Shown piece by piece: positions 11,316 through 12,535 of a DNA stretch of 12,535 nucleotides. A program made the position numbers and the translations under genes. Source of the stretch: an uncultured Collinsella sp. (lineage in GTDB: Bacteria; Actinomycetota; Coriobacteriia; Coriobacteriales; Coriobacteriaceae); contig UQWG01000051.1 of NCBI GenBank assembly GCA_900544645.1, positions 1 to 12,535 on the forward strand. The letters run 5' to 3'. The notes beneath the pieces are model-generated. The model saw only the letters and a list, made by a program, of their open reading frames with translations, ran no database searches and had not been told where the DNA came from. Positions within the stretch are counted from its first letter, which is position 1. Each line of letters starts with the position of its first letter.

Positions 11316-12535
11316 GCGCACAGAGATGTGGTGTAAGAGGCGGGGCATGCCCCGCCTCCGCCCTTTCTTGAAAGGGAGGGGACACCGCCTAGAATTCGTC
11401 GTTGGAGTAATGAAGGTGACGAATGGAAGGAAAGGCGATGCCCCAAGAAGAGAGTGTACTGCGCCTCGGTCGCGACGAGGCCCTCGAGGCGGCGAGGCTT
11501 TGGCAGGAGTGCGGCGACGCGCGCGAGTTCGCGTGCAGGGTGCTGGGCGGCGTGATGAACGCACTGATGGACTCCGAGGCCCAGCAGATGTGCGGCGCGA
11601 GCCGCAACGAGCGCAGCGACGGCAGGGAGAACAGCCGCAACGGCTACCGCCCCAGGTCGCTCAAGACCGCCGTGGGCGACGTGGAGCTCGAGATACCCAA
11701 GCTCAGGCACGGCACCTACTACCCCGAGGGCATGCTCGCGCGATGGTCGCGCGTCGACACCTCGGTGGCCGCCATCGTGCAGGAGATGTACGTGTGCGGC
11801 GTGTCCACCCGCAAGGTCGAGCGCGTGGCGTCCAAGCTGGGCATATCCTCGCTGTCGAGCTCGGAGGTCTCGAGCCTCTGCTCCGACCTCGACGCCGAGG
11901 TGGCGGAGTTCCGCCGCCGCGACCTTTCGGGCACGCCGTGCTGCTACCTGTGGCTCGACGCCACCTACATGAGCTGCAGGGTCGGCTCGTCGGTCGTCTC
12001 GCAGGGCGTCGTGACCGCGATCGGGCTGGGCGCCGACGGGCGCAAGCACTTCCTGGGCTGCGACGTGGTCGACACCGAGAGCGAGGACTCCTGGGCGGCA
12101 TTCCTCGGCGGGCTGCGCGAGCGCGGGCTGGCCGGCGTTCGCCTCGTGGTCTCCGACAGCCACGCCGGGCTCGTGGCCGCCGTCTCGCGCCTGTTCCAGG
12201 GCTGCGCCTGGCAGCGCTGCGTGACGCACCTGCAGCGCAACCTCCAGAGCGCCTGCTCGGGCAGGCCCGAGGACTCCAAGGCGGCCGTCAGGGACCTCGT
12301 GCACGCCGCGGTCTACCAGGACGACCCCGACCTCGCGCGCTGCGTGTGGGCCGAGGCGGCGCCCTGGGTGGCGTCGGTGTCCGCCAGGGCCGGCGAGGTC
12401 TTCGAGCAGGCCGAGGACTCCGCGCTGGCGTTCACGGCCTTCCCCAGGGCGCACTGGGCCAAGCTCCGCACCAACAACGTCCAGGAGCGCGCCAACCGCG
12501 AGATCAAGCGCCGCTACAGGGTCGTGCAGTCCTTC
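11316..12535 (+). mobile_element. IS256-family insertion sequence, right end beyond window
   Basis: This element consists of a GC-rich left end, palindromic sequence and a mutator-type transposase gene open to the window edge. Before the gene lie a perfect 18-bp palindrome GGCGGGGCATGCCCCGCC (11339-11356) and a 7-bp hairpin CCCTTTC/GAAAGGG (11361-11376). These may block read-through from outside or be part of the end structure. The left boundary is inferred from the break in the IS3 orfA; the exact terminal repeat cannot be confirmed without the right end. Confidence 0.7.
11438..12535 (+). CDS. IS256/mutator-family transposase (3' end outside window)
   Basis: DDE transposase that moves the IS by a copy-out or cut-and-paste reaction. 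The frame is open without stops for 366 codons to the last base, so perhaps 40-60 residues are missing. The full catalytic triad is visible: D174 in LWLDATYM, D240 in VVSDSHAGL, and E350 in TNNVQERANREIKRR, along with the family CAWQRCVTHLQRN motif after the second D. The N-terminal part includes SEAQQMCGASRNERSDGREN followed by SRNGYRPRS, typical of this family. The ATG at 11438 has AGGAAAGG before it; an in-frame ATG at 11423 is an alternative giving five extra residues. The coding sequence appears intact in the visible part, so the element could be active. Very high GC and CGC/CTC/GAG-rich codon use fit a GC-rich host range. Confidence 0.93.
   Translation, partial: MPQEESVLRLGRDEALEAARLWQECGDAREFACRVLGGVMNALMDSEAQQMCGASRNERSDGRENSRNGYRPRSLKTAVGDVELEIPKLRHGTYYPEGMLARWSRVDTSVAAIVQEMYVCGVSTRKVERVASKLGISSLSSSEVSSLCSDLDAEVAEFRRRDLSGTPCCYLWLDATYMSCRVGSSVVSQGVVTAIGLGADGRKHFLGCDVVDTESEDSWAAFLGGLRERGLAGVRLVVSDSHAGLVAAVSRLFQGCAWQRCVTHLQRNLQSACSGRPEDSKAAVRDLVHAAVYQDDPDLARCVWAEAAPWVASVSARAGEVFEQAEDSALAFTAFPRAHWAKLRTNNVQERANREIKRRYRVVQSF

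Noticed and set aside
11249..12454. 401-residue open frame on the minus strand opposite the IS256 transposase
   Set aside because: Low-complexity arginine, alanine, valine and histidine content; a shadow of the transposase, which carries a clear DDE triad in the other direction.

Overview
The window looks like a chromosome segment from a high-GC gut actinobacterium of the Coriobacteriia, most likely Collinsella or a close relative. This rests on the GC-rich, strongly biased codon use of the sugar genes, on several separate PTS loci, on the DUF956 companion of a mannose-type PTS, and on the mix of IS families. The genus is an inference and was not checked against any database.

Layout. (1) Positions 1-2343: the end of a mannose-family PTS operon (EIIC, EIID). 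A factor-independent terminator follows, then a DUF956 (ManO-like) gene whose ribosome binding site sits directly behind that terminator, then a second strong terminator. (2) 2344-2680: a leader-like region with two hairpins, then a complete tRNA-Arg(CCU) with encoded CCA and its terminator. (3) 2621-5913: a roughly 3.2-kb cassette bracketed by a 118-bp direct repeat (109 of 118 identical, the first 43 perfect). The repeat starts inside the T arm of the tRNA. Inside are a C5-cytosine methyltransferase with an N-terminal XRE-type helix-turn-helix, a translationally coupled EcoRII-like restriction endonuclease, a terminator, and, reading the other way, the 5' stub of an AAA ATPase preceded by three identical 17-bp repeats at exactly 34-bp period. 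No integrase is present. (4) 5914-11110: a carbohydrate locus of a TIM-barrel sugar isomerase/epimerase, a glucose/beta-glucoside-type PTS EIIBC, a DeoR-family regulator, a ribulose-phosphate/allulose-phosphate 3-epimerase and RpiB, closed by a strong terminator. (5) 11120-12535: the 5' end of an IS3-family orfA, cut by an IS256-family element whose transposase runs off the window.

How the genes fit together. EIIC and EIID form the membrane part of a mannose/fructose/sorbose-type transporter whose IIA and IIB parts would lie upstream of the window. The second sugar locus imports and phosphorylates an unknown sugar through EIIBC, borrowing a IIA from elsewhere. Its phosphate could then be reshaped by three isomerases/epimerases (TIM barrel, Rpe/AlsE-like, RpiB) into fructose-6-phosphate or pentose phosphates. 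The AlsE-like wording of the epimerase motifs makes an allulose- or allose-type route worth testing. The restriction-modification cassette appears to be a tRNA-targeted arrival. Its methyltransferase probably represses its own promoter through its HTH, because an imperfect palindrome lies just where transcription should start.

The best candidates for something undescribed are the integrase-less tRNA-bracketed cassette, the 34-bp-period repeats in front of the broken ATPase, the inverted copy of half the tRNA directly downstream of it, and the duplicated 34-bp promoter/operator unit in front of the epimerase gene.
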